A stretch of 64,000 nt of DNA, taken from NCBI GenBank assembly GCA_910585725.1, contig CAJUFA010000009.1, positions 1 through 64,000 of the forward strand, in the 5' to 3' direction. The position numbers were made by a program, and so were the translations under genes. The notes beneath the pieces are model-generated. The model searched no databases. It saw only the letters and a list, made by a program, of their open reading frames with translations, and was not told where the DNA came from. Source of the stretch: an uncultured Dorea sp. (GTDB lineage: Bacteria; Bacillota; Clostridia; Lachnospirales; Lachnospiraceae). Within the stretch, counting starts at the first letter, position 1. Every line of letters begins with the position of its first letter. Of the stretch, positions 15,407 to 23,015 are shown piece by piece.

Positions 15407-16621
15407 ATGTTGACATTGGAACGATTTGAACAGGCGAGCGAGCTGGTAAAAAATATCACGAATCCAACGAAGTTAGTTTACAGCGAATATCTCAGCCAGG
15501 AGACGGGCGGCAGAGTCTATCTGAAGCCGGAGAATATGCAGGAGACGGGCGCTTACAAGGTGCGGGGGGCTTATTATAAGATCAGTACGATGAGTGAGGA
15601 GGCGCGTGGAAAGGGCCTGATTACTGCTTCGGCGGGAAACCATGCTCAGGGAGTTGCTTATGCGGCGCAGAAGTTCGGATGTAAAGCGGTGATCGTCATG
15701 CCGACTGTTACTCCGCTGATCAAGGTAAATCGTACAAAGAATTATGGCGCAGAGGTAGTCCTGTATGGGGACGTTTATGACGATGCCTGTGAATACGCGC
15801 TGAAACTTGCGGAAGAGAAGGGATATACCTTCGTGCATCCTTTCGACGATGAAGATATCGCGACGGGGCAGGGAAGCATCGCTATGGAGATCGTACAGGA
15901 GCTTCCTACGGTGGATTATATCCTGGTTCCGGTGGGCGGAGGCGGCCTGATTACCGGCGTTGCAACGCTTGCCAAGATGTTGAATCCGAAGATTCAGGTA
16001 ATCGGCGTGGAGCCGTCGCAGGCGGCAAGTATGACAGCGGCGCTGGCGAGCGGCGAGCCGGTTTCACTGGACGGCGCGAATACGATTGCGGACGGTACTG
16101 CCGTGAAGCGGGTAGGTGAAAAGATATTCCCGTATGCCAAGGAGAATATTGATAGGATGCTGACGGTGGAGGACGACGAACTGATCGGCGCATTCCTGGA
16201 TCTGGTAGAGAATCACAAGATGGTAGTGGAGAATTCAGGACTTCTGACGGTTGCGGCGTTAAAGCAGCTTGATCTGAAGGGAAAGAAGGCGGTAGCAATC
16301 TTAAGCGGCGGCAATATGGATGTGATTACTATGTCTTCTATCGTACAGCACGGATTGATTCAGCGGGACAGGATCTTCTCTGTATCTGTACTTCTTCCGG
16401 ATAAGCCGGGTGAACTGGTTCGGGTTGCGGCCACGATTGCGGACGCTCAGGGCAATGTCATCAAGCTCGAGCATAATCAGTTTGTCAGCACCAACCGTAA
16501 TGCGGCGGTGGAGCTTCGTATCACGATGGAGGCGTTTGGAACAGAGCATAAGAATGAGATTATGAAGGCTCTGGAGGATGAAGGTTTCCGTCCGAGAGAG
16601 ATCGGAGCAAAACTGTATTAA
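15407..16621 (+). CDS. ilvA: Threonine ammonia-lyase (dehydratase) with C-terminal ACT domain
   Basis: This PLP enzyme deaminates threonine (and serine) to 2-oxobutyrate, either as the first step towards isoleucine or for catabolism. PLP lysine 51 lies in ETGAYKVRGAYYK, the phosphate-binding glycine loop is VPVGGGGLITG, and SAGNHAQGVAYAAQ is typical. Residues from about 330 form an ACT-like regulatory domain (FSVSVLLPDKPGELVRVAAT). At 404 residues it is the short form with one regulatory domain, like TdcB-type or IlvA of many clostridia. ATG 15407 has AGAGGAG 10 bases upstream and is preferred over the earlier in-frame ATG 15383 inside ftsY. It lies 4 bases after the ftsY stop. Confidence 0.9.
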   Translation: MLTLERFEQASELVKNITNPTKLVYSEYLSQETGGRVYLKPENMQETGAYKVRGAYYKISTMSEEARGKGLITASAGNHAQGVAYAAQKFGCKAVIVMPTVTPLIKVNRTKNYGAEVVLYGDVYDDACEYALKLAEEKGYTFVHPFDDEDIATGQGSIAMEIVQELPTVDYILVPVGGGGLITGVATLAKMLNPKIQVIGVEPSQAASMTAALASGEPVSLDGANTIADGTAVKRVGEKIFPYAKENIDRMLTVEDDELIGAFLDLVENHKMVVENSGLLTVAALKQLDLKGKKAVAILSGGNMDVITMSSIVQHGLIQRDRIFSVSVLLPDKPGELVRVAATIADAQGNVIKLEHNQFVSTNRNAAVELRITMEAFGTEHKNEIMKALEDEGFRPREIGAKLY

Positions 16622-16654
16622 GGAGGATTTGTTATAGCTGCGGGAGATTGTGGG

Positions 16655-17497
16655 ATGAATCTGGAAAAGTTATTGGATGAATTGAGGTTTTCAAATGTCG
16701 TCAGAGGCGCCGTAAGGAAGCGGATTGCCGGGAATGAAAAGCAGATGTGTGATATTTCAGAGAAGTCATACGATAGTGAAGGATTGGATTTTCCCCTTTG
16801 TGAGTACGAGTCCTTGACCCGTTTGGCAGCAATCACGAATCTCTTGTTACAGAAATACGGCGAATATCGGTCGAAAGGAATCTCTGAACGTGTCGTTTTT
16901 GATACGTTCAGAGATATTTCTTTAAGAGCAGAATTTTTCTATAAAAAGACGGGCAGGATAGGTATTTCTAAAGAAGATGTGATCTGGTTCCGGCATATTA
17001 TGAATATCAATATTTTTAAGCTTGGAGTGTTACAGTATCAGCCGTTTCAGATGTTATATCTGGATGAGAAGATTATGGGCGAACCCTATATGACATTTCC
17101 GCAGATCCAGAGAAATATTCTGCTCGAGGGAGCGCCTGTGATAAACTGTCATATTCAGTGGGGAACGGATCTGCGGGCAAAAGCCGTCGGATATTCTCTT
17201 AAGGAGGCCGAGTATTTTTTCGCCGAGTATTTTCCGGATGTTCGATTCAGGGGATTTCTGTGTTATAGCTGGCTTTTGTATCCGCCTATGACGAAGGCGC
17301 TCCCGAAAGAGTCAAATATCAGACGGTTTGCCGGGAGATTTTCCGTGATCGGAACGTGCGCCGATGCGGAGCAGGCAATGGAGAGTCTTTTTGAAGGCGG
17401 GAAGATATTATATCGGGAAGCGACTTCTCTTCAAAAAATGGCGATGGAGAATCCAGAATTGTTGGGATATGCGTGCGGATTTAGAAGTATGTTGTAA
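16655..17497 (+). CDS. GNAT-like acyltransferase-domain protein
   Basis: This is a 280-residue soluble protein. The C-terminal half (GAPVINCHIQWGTDLRAKAV, then YFFAEYFPDVRFRGFLCYSW and LPKESNIRRFAGRF) resembles the C-terminal GNAT-like domain of proteins annotated as acyltransferase-domain proteins in Firmicutes and Actinobacteria. The N-terminal half is a helical domain that accompanies it. The acyl donor and acceptor are unknown. GGGAG lies about 10 bases before ATG 16655. It follows ilvA by 33 bases and may be co-transcribed, but the next gene has its own promoter. Confidence 0.6.
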   Translation: MNLEKLLDELRFSNVVRGAVRKRIAGNEKQMCDISEKSYDSEGLDFPLCEYESLTRLAAITNLLLQKYGEYRSKGISERVVFDTFRDISLRAEFFYKKTGRIGISKEDVIWFRHIMNINIFKLGVLQYQPFQMLYLDEKIMGEPYMTFPQIQRNILLEGAPVINCHIQWGTDLRAKAVGYSLKEAEYFFAEYFPDVRFRGFLCYSWLLYPPMTKALPKESNIRRFAGRFSVIGTCADAEQAMESLFEGGKILYREATSLQKMAMENPELLGYACGFRSML

Positions 17498-17515
17498 AAG
17501 TATGGAAATTTTATG

Positions 17516-17553
17516 TTGACAAGACATGTATAATTGTATACAATTATACATGT
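17516..17553 (+). promoter_or_regulatory. Promoter with a perfect 30-bp palindromic operator
   Basis: TTGACA (17516-17521) and TACAAT (17539-17544) are separated by 17 bases, close to the sigma-A consensus. A perfect 30-bp palindrome covers 17524-17553, with half-site ACATGTATAATTGTA, and fills the spacer, the -10 box and the start point. A repressor bound here would block RNA polymerase. Palindromes centred on TTGTATACAA are typical of FCD-type GntR regulators, and such a gene lies just downstream (19307), so it is the natural candidate. Confidence 0.8.
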
Positions 17554-17598
17554 TGATCAGATTCAACGAAGAAACATGACACGAAGGAGATGACTTCT

Positions 17599-18990
17599 AT
17601 GGAAGACAGGAAAGTATACCTGGACAGGCACAGCAATCTATTACAATTAGAGGAACATATGTATCCGCTTGTGGATGTAAAGAAGCCGAATGTATTCCGG
17701 AATCTATTCCGTTATGATGAGATTCCGAAGATCGCGTTCAACGACCGTATCGTACCTCATAGTATGCCGGATGAGATTTGGATTACGGACACGACGTTCA
17801 GGGACGGCCAGCAGTCAAGAGCGCCTTACAGTACGGAGCAGATTGTGAAGCTTTACGAATATTTTCACAGACTCGGAGGACCGAACGGGAAGATCCGGCA
17901 GTGTGAATTCTTCTTATATAGCAAGAAGGATCGGGATGCAGTATATAAATGTATGGAGAAGGGTTATTCGTTTCCGGAAGTCACCAGTTGGATTCGTGCT
18001 AGTAAGAAAGATTTTGAGCTTGTGAAAGAGATTGGAATGAAGGAGACGGGAATTCTGGTTAGCTGTTCGGATTATCATATCTTCTATAAATTAAAGATGA
18101 CAAGACGGGAATGTATGGAACATTATCTGTCGGTAGTCCGGGAATGTCTGGAGACAGGAGTAAGTCCGAGATGTCATCTGGAGGATGTCACCAGGTCGGA
18201 TATCTACGGATTCGTGATTCCTTTCTGCCTTGAACTGATGGAATTGATGGAGGAGTACCAGATTCCGGTTAAGATCCGCGTCTGCGATACCATGGGGTAC
18301 GGAGTTAATTATCCCGGCGCCGTGATACCGAGATCAATACCGGGTATCATATACGGAATCCGCGTACATGCCGGAGTACCGAGCGAACTGATCGAGTTCC
18401 ACGGACACAACGATTTCTATAAAGCAGTGAGCAATTCTTCGACGGCATGGCTCTACGGTGCGAGCGGAGTAAATTGTTCCTTGTTTGGAATCGGGGAGCG
18501 TACCGGAAACACACCGTTGGAGGCGATGGTATTCGAATACGCGCAGCTTCGGGGAACATTAGACGGTATGGATACCACGGTGATTACGGAACTTGCAGAG
18601 TATTATGAGAAGGAGATCGGCTACAGAGTTCCGTCGAGGACGCCCTTCGTGGGAAGGAATTTTAACGTGACACGCGCGGGAATCCATGCGGACGGCCTGC
18701 TTAAGAATGAAGAGATCTATAATGTCTTTGATACGGATAAATTCCTGAACCGTCCGCCGCTTGTGGCGGTATCGAATACGTCCGGGCTTGCGGGGATCGC
18801 TCACTGGATCAATACATATTTCCATCTGCCGGAAGAAAAGCAGGTGGATAAGAGTACAGAGCTGGTAGCGATGGTGAAAGCATGGGTAGACAAGGAATAC
18901 GAAGAAGGCCGGGTGACGGTTCTGACGGATGAGGAGCTGCTGGGTGTGATCGAGGATGCAAGACAGGCATTGGGATGTGATTTGTTCTGA
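17599..18990 (+). CDS. Re-citrate synthase (HMG-CoA lyase-like/isopropylmalate synthase family)
   Basis: This 463-residue enzyme has the catalytic barrel of the DRE-TIM family: TDTTFRDGQQSRAPYSTEQI near the N-terminus, HLEDVTRSDIYGF, a conserved FHGHND metal site and GIGERTGNTPLEAMVFEY. The sequence pattern and length match the clostridial Re-citrate synthase group. That enzyme makes citrate from acetyl-CoA and oxaloacetate in anaerobes lacking the usual Si-enzyme. It is often mislabelled 2-isopropylmalate or homocitrate synthase. The downstream icd supports a role in making 2-oxoglutarate for glutamate. ATG 17599 is preferred over ATG 17590 because AAGGAG then lies 9 bases upstream. An alternative is homocitrate or another alkylmalate synthase. 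Confidence 0.8.
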   Translation: MEDRKVYLDRHSNLLQLEEHMYPLVDVKKPNVFRNLFRYDEIPKIAFNDRIVPHSMPDEIWITDTTFRDGQQSRAPYSTEQIVKLYEYFHRLGGPNGKIRQCEFFLYSKKDRDAVYKCMEKGYSFPEVTSWIRASKKDFELVKEIGMKETGILVSCSDYHIFYKLKMTRRECMEHYLSVVRECLETGVSPRCHLEDVTRSDIYGFVIPFCLELMELMEEYQIPVKIRVCDTMGYGVNYPGAVIPRSIPGIIYGIRVHAGVPSELIEFHGHNDFYKAVSNSSTAWLYGASGVNCSLFGIGERTGNTPLEAMVFEYAQLRGTLDGMDTTVITELAEYYEKEIGYRVPSRTPFVGRNFNVTRAGIHADGLLKNEEIYNVFDTDKFLNRPPLVAVSNTSGLAGIAHWINTYFHLPEEKQVDKSTELVAMVKAWVDKEYEEGRVTVLTDEELLGVIEDARQALGCDLF

Positions 18991-19050
18991 AGATTTCTGT
19001 GGAAAAATTATCGCCTGCGGGAATGAAATGTTGTTTGGAGGACGGCAGTC

Positions 19051-19216
19051 CGGAATGTCCTTCCCCTAAGCAGACTGGGGAACGCTCTGGCGAACTAACC
19101 TCTAACTATGACTAAGGAGTTCAGGAGAGCTTTCACTCCTAAGTCTCCGTAAGAGGTGGATTTCGTCTCCGCTAAGCTCCCCCCTTGAATGTCTGCTTGG
19201 GGGGAGGAACATTCCG
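19051..19216. repeat. Second hairpin element with imperfect 25-bp terminal inverted repeats
   Basis: The arms at 19051-19075 (starting CGGAATGTCC) and 19191-19216 (ending GGAACATTCCG) are inverted repeats with a few mismatches. The roughly 115 bases between them hold smaller complementary blocks rich in GGAG/CTCC. No credible gene lies in the 316-base gap 18991-19306. The sequence differs from the element at 9841-10014. It is likely a non-autonomous repeat or a structured RNA between the citrate synthase gene and its putative regulator gene. Confidence 0.6.
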
Positions 19217-19306
19217 AACCGCCTGTGTATTGTAAACGGGTTATTAACCAGCTGTCTGTATGGAAATGGGTTATTAGCCGAATAGGTGGAGGAGTGTCAG
19301 AGAAAG

Positions 19307-19975
19307 ATGGAAGAATATCAGGACCGTTCCCTGCGAGGAAGGGTATTTCAGAGATTGCGGGAGGATATCCTGTCAGGGGTGTATCAGGAGCATGACGAGC
19401 TGCGGGAGATTACGATCGGGGAGGAGCTGGGTGTCAGCAGAACTCCGGTGCGCGAGGCGTTGAGGCAGTTGGAATTGGAAGGGCTGGTAAAGATTATTCC
19501 CAATAAGGGAGCCTATGTGACGGGGATTACCCTCAAGGATGTCGCGGACATATATAAGATACGTTCGATGCTGGAAGGGATGTGCGCGAGATGGGCTACT
19601 AAGCACATCACGGAGAAACAGATTGAAGAACTGGAAGAGGTATTACTTCTGTCGGAGTTCCATTTGCAGAAAAGAAGCAGCGAGCAGACGGACCAGGTAA
19701 CGGAATTAGACGGAAAGTTTCACAGAATCTTATATGAGGCGTCGAACAGCCGTATATTGGAACATGTGTTGTCGGATTTCCATAAATACGTACAGATGGC
19801 CAGGGCGATGTCCGTGGGCGAGAAGAACCGGGCCGAGAAGTCCATACAGGAGCACCGGGAGATATTGGAGGCAATTAAGGAGCATGACGGGGAGATGGCG
19901 GAAAGACTCGCCAACCGGCATATCTTGAATGTGATGAAGAATCTGCATCTGGAGGAGCCTGCGGCAGACGTTTGA
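19307..19975 (+). CDS. GntR-family regulator with FCD ligand domain
   Basis: This is a 222-residue transcription factor. Residues about 10-70 form the winged helix-turn-helix (LRGRVFQRLREDILSG, then ELGVSRTPVREALRQLELEG). The C-terminal all-helical FCD domain contains the metal/ligand histidines in LDGKFHRILYEAS and the later EHREILEAI and NRHILN. Members usually sense carboxylates. Lying between the Re-citrate synthase and isocitrate dehydrogenase genes, it probably controls them through the 30-bp palindrome at 17524-17553. ATG 19307 is preferred, with GGAGGAG 12 bases upstream, over the in-frame GTG 19286. Confidence 0.88.
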   Translation: MEEYQDRSLRGRVFQRLREDILSGVYQEHDELREITIGEELGVSRTPVREALRQLELEGLVKIIPNKGAYVTGITLKDVADIYKIRSMLEGMCARWATKHITEKQIEELEEVLLLSEFHLQKRSSEQTDQVTELDGKFHRILYEASNSRILEHVLSDFHKYVQMARAMSVGEKNRAEKSIQEHREILEAIKEHDGEMAERLANRHILNVMKNLHLEEPAADV

Positions 19976-20155
19976 TCTTTTCAGGCAGTAAAAAGATAGT
20001 CTGGCAGGGCGGTGAGTAAGGGATAGTGGATAGGAGAAGCAGGCGGCAGAGGCAGATTATTAAAAGGGAAACAGAGAATAAATAGCGAGAGATAAGGGCA
20101 GCAAAGCAGATAAGAGATTCCGAGAGTATAGAAAGAAGATCAGGAGGTATATAAC

Positions 20156-21352
20156 ATGGCAAAGATTAAGATGACGACACCGATTGTAGAGATGGACGGC
20201 GACGAGATGACCAGAATCTTATGGAAGATGATTAAGAATCATCTGATAGAGCCGTTCATTGAGCTGAATACGGAGTATTATGACCTGGGGCTTGAACATA
20301 GAAATGAGACGGACGATCAGGTTACGATTGATTCTGCAAATGCGACCAAGAAGTACAAGGTTGCGGTAAAGTGCGCGACGATCACACCGAACGCGGCGCG
20401 TATGACGGAGTATGATCTGAAAGAAATGTGGAAGAGCCCGAATGGGACGATCCGTGCTATCCTGGATGGAACGGTATTCAGGGCGCCGATCGTTGTCAAA
20501 GGAATCGAGCCCTGCGTTCGTAACTGGAAGAAGCCGATTACGATCGCAAGACATGCTTATGGGGACGTATACAAGAGTTCCGAGATGAAGATTCCGGGAG
20601 CCGGTAAGGTAGAGCTGGTATATACGGATAAAGCAGGGGAAGAGACGAGAGAATTGGTCCATGAATTTGACGGCGCGGGGATCGTGCAGGGGATGCACAA
20701 TATCAACCTTTCGATCGAAAGCTTCGCGAGGAGCTGTTTTAACTATGCGCTGGATATCGGGCAGGATCTCTGGTTCGCGACGAAGGATACGATCTCTAAG
20801 CAGTACGACCATACTTTTAAAGATATTTTCCAGGATATCTTTGACGCAGAGTATAAGGAGAAATTTGAAGCCGCAGGCATCACGTATTTCTATACGCTGA
20901 TCGACGACGCGGTGGCGCGTGTGATGAAGTCTGAAGGCGGCTATATCTGGGCGTGTAAGAATTACGACGGAGATGTGATGAGCGATATGATCTCATCTGC
21001 TTTCGGTTCTCTTGCCATGATGACCTCTGTACTGGTATCTCCAGACGGGTATTATGAGTATGAGGCGGCGCATGGGACGGTGCAGCGCCATTATTACAAG
21101 CATCTGGAAGGAGAGGAAACCTCGACGAATTCCGTAGCGACGATATTTGCATGGACGGGAGCGCTGAGAAAACGCGGAGAGCTGGACGGCAGTCAGGAAT
21201 TGATGGATTTTGCGGACAGGCTTGAGAAGGCTACGATCGATACCATTGAGGAGGGAAAGATGACGAAGGATCTGGCGTTGATCACCACGATAGAGAATCC
21301 GACGGTGCTGAACAGCGAGGACTTCATCAAGGCCGTTGCTGAGAAATTGTAA
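20156..21352 (+). CDS. icd: NADP-dependent isocitrate dehydrogenase
   Basis: This is a 398-residue homodimer-type isocitrate dehydrogenase that oxidatively decarboxylates isocitrate to 2-oxoglutarate, giving NADPH. The start KIKMTTPIVEMDGDEMTRIL, the substrate region (ITPNAARMTEYDLKEMWKSP) and YDGDVMSDMISSAFGSLAMM with AAHGTVQRHY are those of the eukaryote-like subfamily II enzymes. AGGAGG lies 8 bases before ATG 20156. The 180-base gap after the regulator gene holds no gene. A strong terminator follows. With the upstream citrate synthase it makes 2-oxoglutarate. The aconitase gene needed between them is not in this window. Confidence 0.95.
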   Translation: MAKIKMTTPIVEMDGDEMTRILWKMIKNHLIEPFIELNTEYYDLGLEHRNETDDQVTIDSANATKKYKVAVKCATITPNAARMTEYDLKEMWKSPNGTIRAILDGTVFRAPIVVKGIEPCVRNWKKPITIARHAYGDVYKSSEMKIPGAGKVELVYTDKAGEETRELVHEFDGAGIVQGMHNINLSIESFARSCFNYALDIGQDLWFATKDTISKQYDHTFKDIFQDIFDAEYKEKFEAAGITYFYTLIDDAVARVMKSEGGYIWACKNYDGDVMSDMISSAFGSLAMMTSVLVSPDGYYEYEAAHGTVQRHYYKHLEGEETSTNSVATIFAWTGALRKRGELDGSQELMDFADRLEKATIDTIEEGKMTKDLALITTIENPTVLNSEDFIKAVAEKL

Positions 21353-21384
21353 TCAAAACGGCGGATACGACCCAAAAGGGCTGT

Positions 21385-21437
21385 AAAAAGCTGCGGTTTC
21401 CTGTACAGAAATAATAGTCAGGAAGCCGCGGCTTTTT
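21385..21437 (+). terminator. Intrinsic terminator after icd
   Basis: AAAAAGCTGCGGTTTCCTG (21385-21403) pairs with CAGGAAGCCGCGGCTTTTT (21419-21437) with only two mismatches, ending in a T-run. It also lies at the 3' end of the convergent gene 21458-21895 and may serve both. Confidence 0.9.
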
Positions 21438-21457
21438 CATGATCCGTGAGGGTTTAT

Positions 21458-21895
21458 CTACATTTCTTTCGAATATTTCAAGTAAAAATAAAGATAAGAA
21501 AGCCCCAGGACGATTAACGCTGTCCCGGAAGCGGCGATTCCAGTCAGGTCGGCTTTCATCTCAAACAGCAGAGCGGGAAGAAGGATCAGCACATAGGTGA
21601 TAATGTTGAAAGCTTTTGCCTTTGCCAGAGTGTGGATGGCGCGGGTGCGTTCATCATTCTGGTCTATGACGGTCTGGGCGCTTTCTTCGGGGTACTTTTC
21701 ATATTGATAGGTAGTGCCGAAGTAGTTGATTCCGAATATGAATGCGATCATACCTCCGTACTGGATCAGAATCAGACAGAGAAAGAGGAACCGGCTGTCA
21801 ATGATACGGAGTCCTTTTATTATGCCGGCGGCGGCATAAACCAGAAATCCCACGATGATCATAAAAAGTTTTTTCTGTTTGACGGTCATTTTCAT
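21458..21895 (-). CDS. Small four-helix membrane protein, function unknown
   Basis: This 145-residue protein has about four transmembrane helices: FMIIVGFLVYAAAGIIKG, then LCLILIQYGGMIAFIFGINY, ITYVLILLPALLF and GTALIVLGLSYLYFY. A polar stretch between the second and third contains DQNDERTRAIHTLAKAKAFN. Such a DER...KA motif between membrane helices is seen in DUF2178-like membrane proteins, so that family is possible. AGGAGG precedes ATG 21895, and a second ATG follows two codons later. Frames extending upstream of the ribosome binding site are not used. No partner gene is obvious. Confidence 0.6.
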   Translation of the reverse strand: MKMTVKQKKLFMIIVGFLVYAAAGIIKGLRIIDSRFLFLCLILIQYGGMIAFIFGINYFGTTYQYEKYPEESAQTVIDQNDERTRAIHTLAKAKAFNIITYVLILLPALLFEMKADLTGIAASGTALIVLGLSYLYFYLKYSKEM

Positions 21896-22166
21896 TACTC
21901 CTCCTTTTTCCTGCGGTCGGCAAAGCTTATGTATTCTTTGGTTCAATAATGGAAAACTAACTTTCCATATATCAAGTATATCAGAGGTAATCTGGTATGT
22001 CAAGTTTACTTTCCGTGAATTTTCTGATGAAAACCATACCATTTTTTTGCGGAAGATGGTATAATCTAATTCGTATAAACGTAAAATACGGCGGATGCGG
22101 ATTATGTTAAAGTCTGCGTCGGTACGCAGGATAAAGATAGATCAGCAGAAGGGAGAATATGGCAGG

Positions 22167-22877
22167 ATGAAGATACTGATGATTAACGGCACATTAAGGC
22201 AGGGTTCGAGTTATCATATCGGGAGAATGGTGATCGAGAAGATCGCGGAAGACGGCGATGAGATTATTGAGTTATTTCTTCCGAAAGATATGCCGGAGTT
22301 TTGCAGAGGATGTGCAGTATGTATTACGGAAAGCGAGAAGAAATGTCCGGATTATCTGATGTACATGAAGCGTGTGACCCGTATGATCGACGAGGCGGAC
22401 TTTTTGGTGTTTACCTCGCCGGTTCATGTACTTCATGTGACGGGAGCGATGAAAGCGCTTCTGGATCATTATGGATATCGTTTTATGGTACATAGACCCG
22501 AGGAGAGTATGTTCCGCAAGCAGGCGGTGTGTATCACTACCGGAGCCGGAGGCGGTATGTACTCGACGCTTAAGGATATGAAGAGCAGCCTGCGTTTCTG
22601 GGGAGTTGCGAGAATCTATACATATGGGATAGCAGTGGGGGCGATATGCTGGGAAGGGGTATCCGCTTCGGTAAAAGAGAAGATTGTGGAAGATATTGAT
22701 AAATTATCCCTTAAGCTGACCAGGGAGACGGATAAAGTAGAACCGTCTATACGGACGGAGATATTGTTCTATATTATGCGCCATATGCACAAGAAGGGAA
22801 TGAATCCTGTAGATCAGGAGTATTGGAGAGAGAAGGGATGGCTTGGGAAAGACCGGCCGTGGAAGAAAAATAAATAA
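22167..22877 (+). CDS. Flavodoxin-like NAD(P)H-dependent oxidoreductase
   Basis: This 236-residue protein starts with MKILMINGTLRQGSSYHIGR, the FMN phosphate-binding loop of the NADPH-dependent FMN reductase/flavodoxin-like fold. FCRGCAVCITESEKKCPDYL is typical of this group, and the FTSPVHVLHVTGAMKALLDHYGY segment and TTGAGGGMYSTLKD complete the flavin site. The Cys motif suggests a redox or metal role. The electron acceptor is unknown. ATG 22167 is chosen because the motif begins there and GAAGGGAG lies about 12 bases upstream. The longer in-frame extension from 22095 has no family support. Confidence 0.8.
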   Translation: MKILMINGTLRQGSSYHIGRMVIEKIAEDGDEIIELFLPKDMPEFCRGCAVCITESEKKCPDYLMYMKRVTRMIDEADFLVFTSPVHVLHVTGAMKALLDHYGYRFMVHRPEESMFRKQAVCITTGAGGGMYSTLKDMKSSLRFWGVARIYTYGIAVGAICWEGVSASVKEKIVEDIDKLSLKLTRETDKVEPSIRTEILFYIMRHMHKKGMNPVDQEYWREKGWLGKDRPWKKNK

Positions 22878-22913
22878 TTCCGTTAAAGCCGGATATAAAC
22901 TATAGCAAAATTT

Positions 22914-23010
22914 AGGCCGTTGTAAAATGTGGCAAACTCCCCGGCATACAGACGCAAATATCGATAAGATAGCGCTGTATGCCGTGTGGATCCGGCGCTT
23001 TACAACAGCC
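22914..23010. terminator. Nested hairpin between convergent genes
   Basis: An inner 10-bp stem CGGCATACAG (22942-22951)/CTGTATGCCG (22975-22984) sits within an outer stem GTTGTAAA (22919-22926)/TTTACAAC (22999-23006). It lies between the ends of two convergent genes and probably terminates transcription from both sides. It is large for a terminator and might instead be a cruciform-type repeat. Confidence 0.6.
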
Positions 23011-23015
23011 TGTTT

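Noticed and set aside
18559..18825. Minus-strand frame opposite the citrate synthase gene
   Set aside because: It mirrors conserved coding sequence on the plus strand and has no start signal.
20219..20812. 197-codon minus-strand frame opposite icd
   Set aside because: Arg/Leu/Ile-rich shadow. icd is unmistakable on the other strand.
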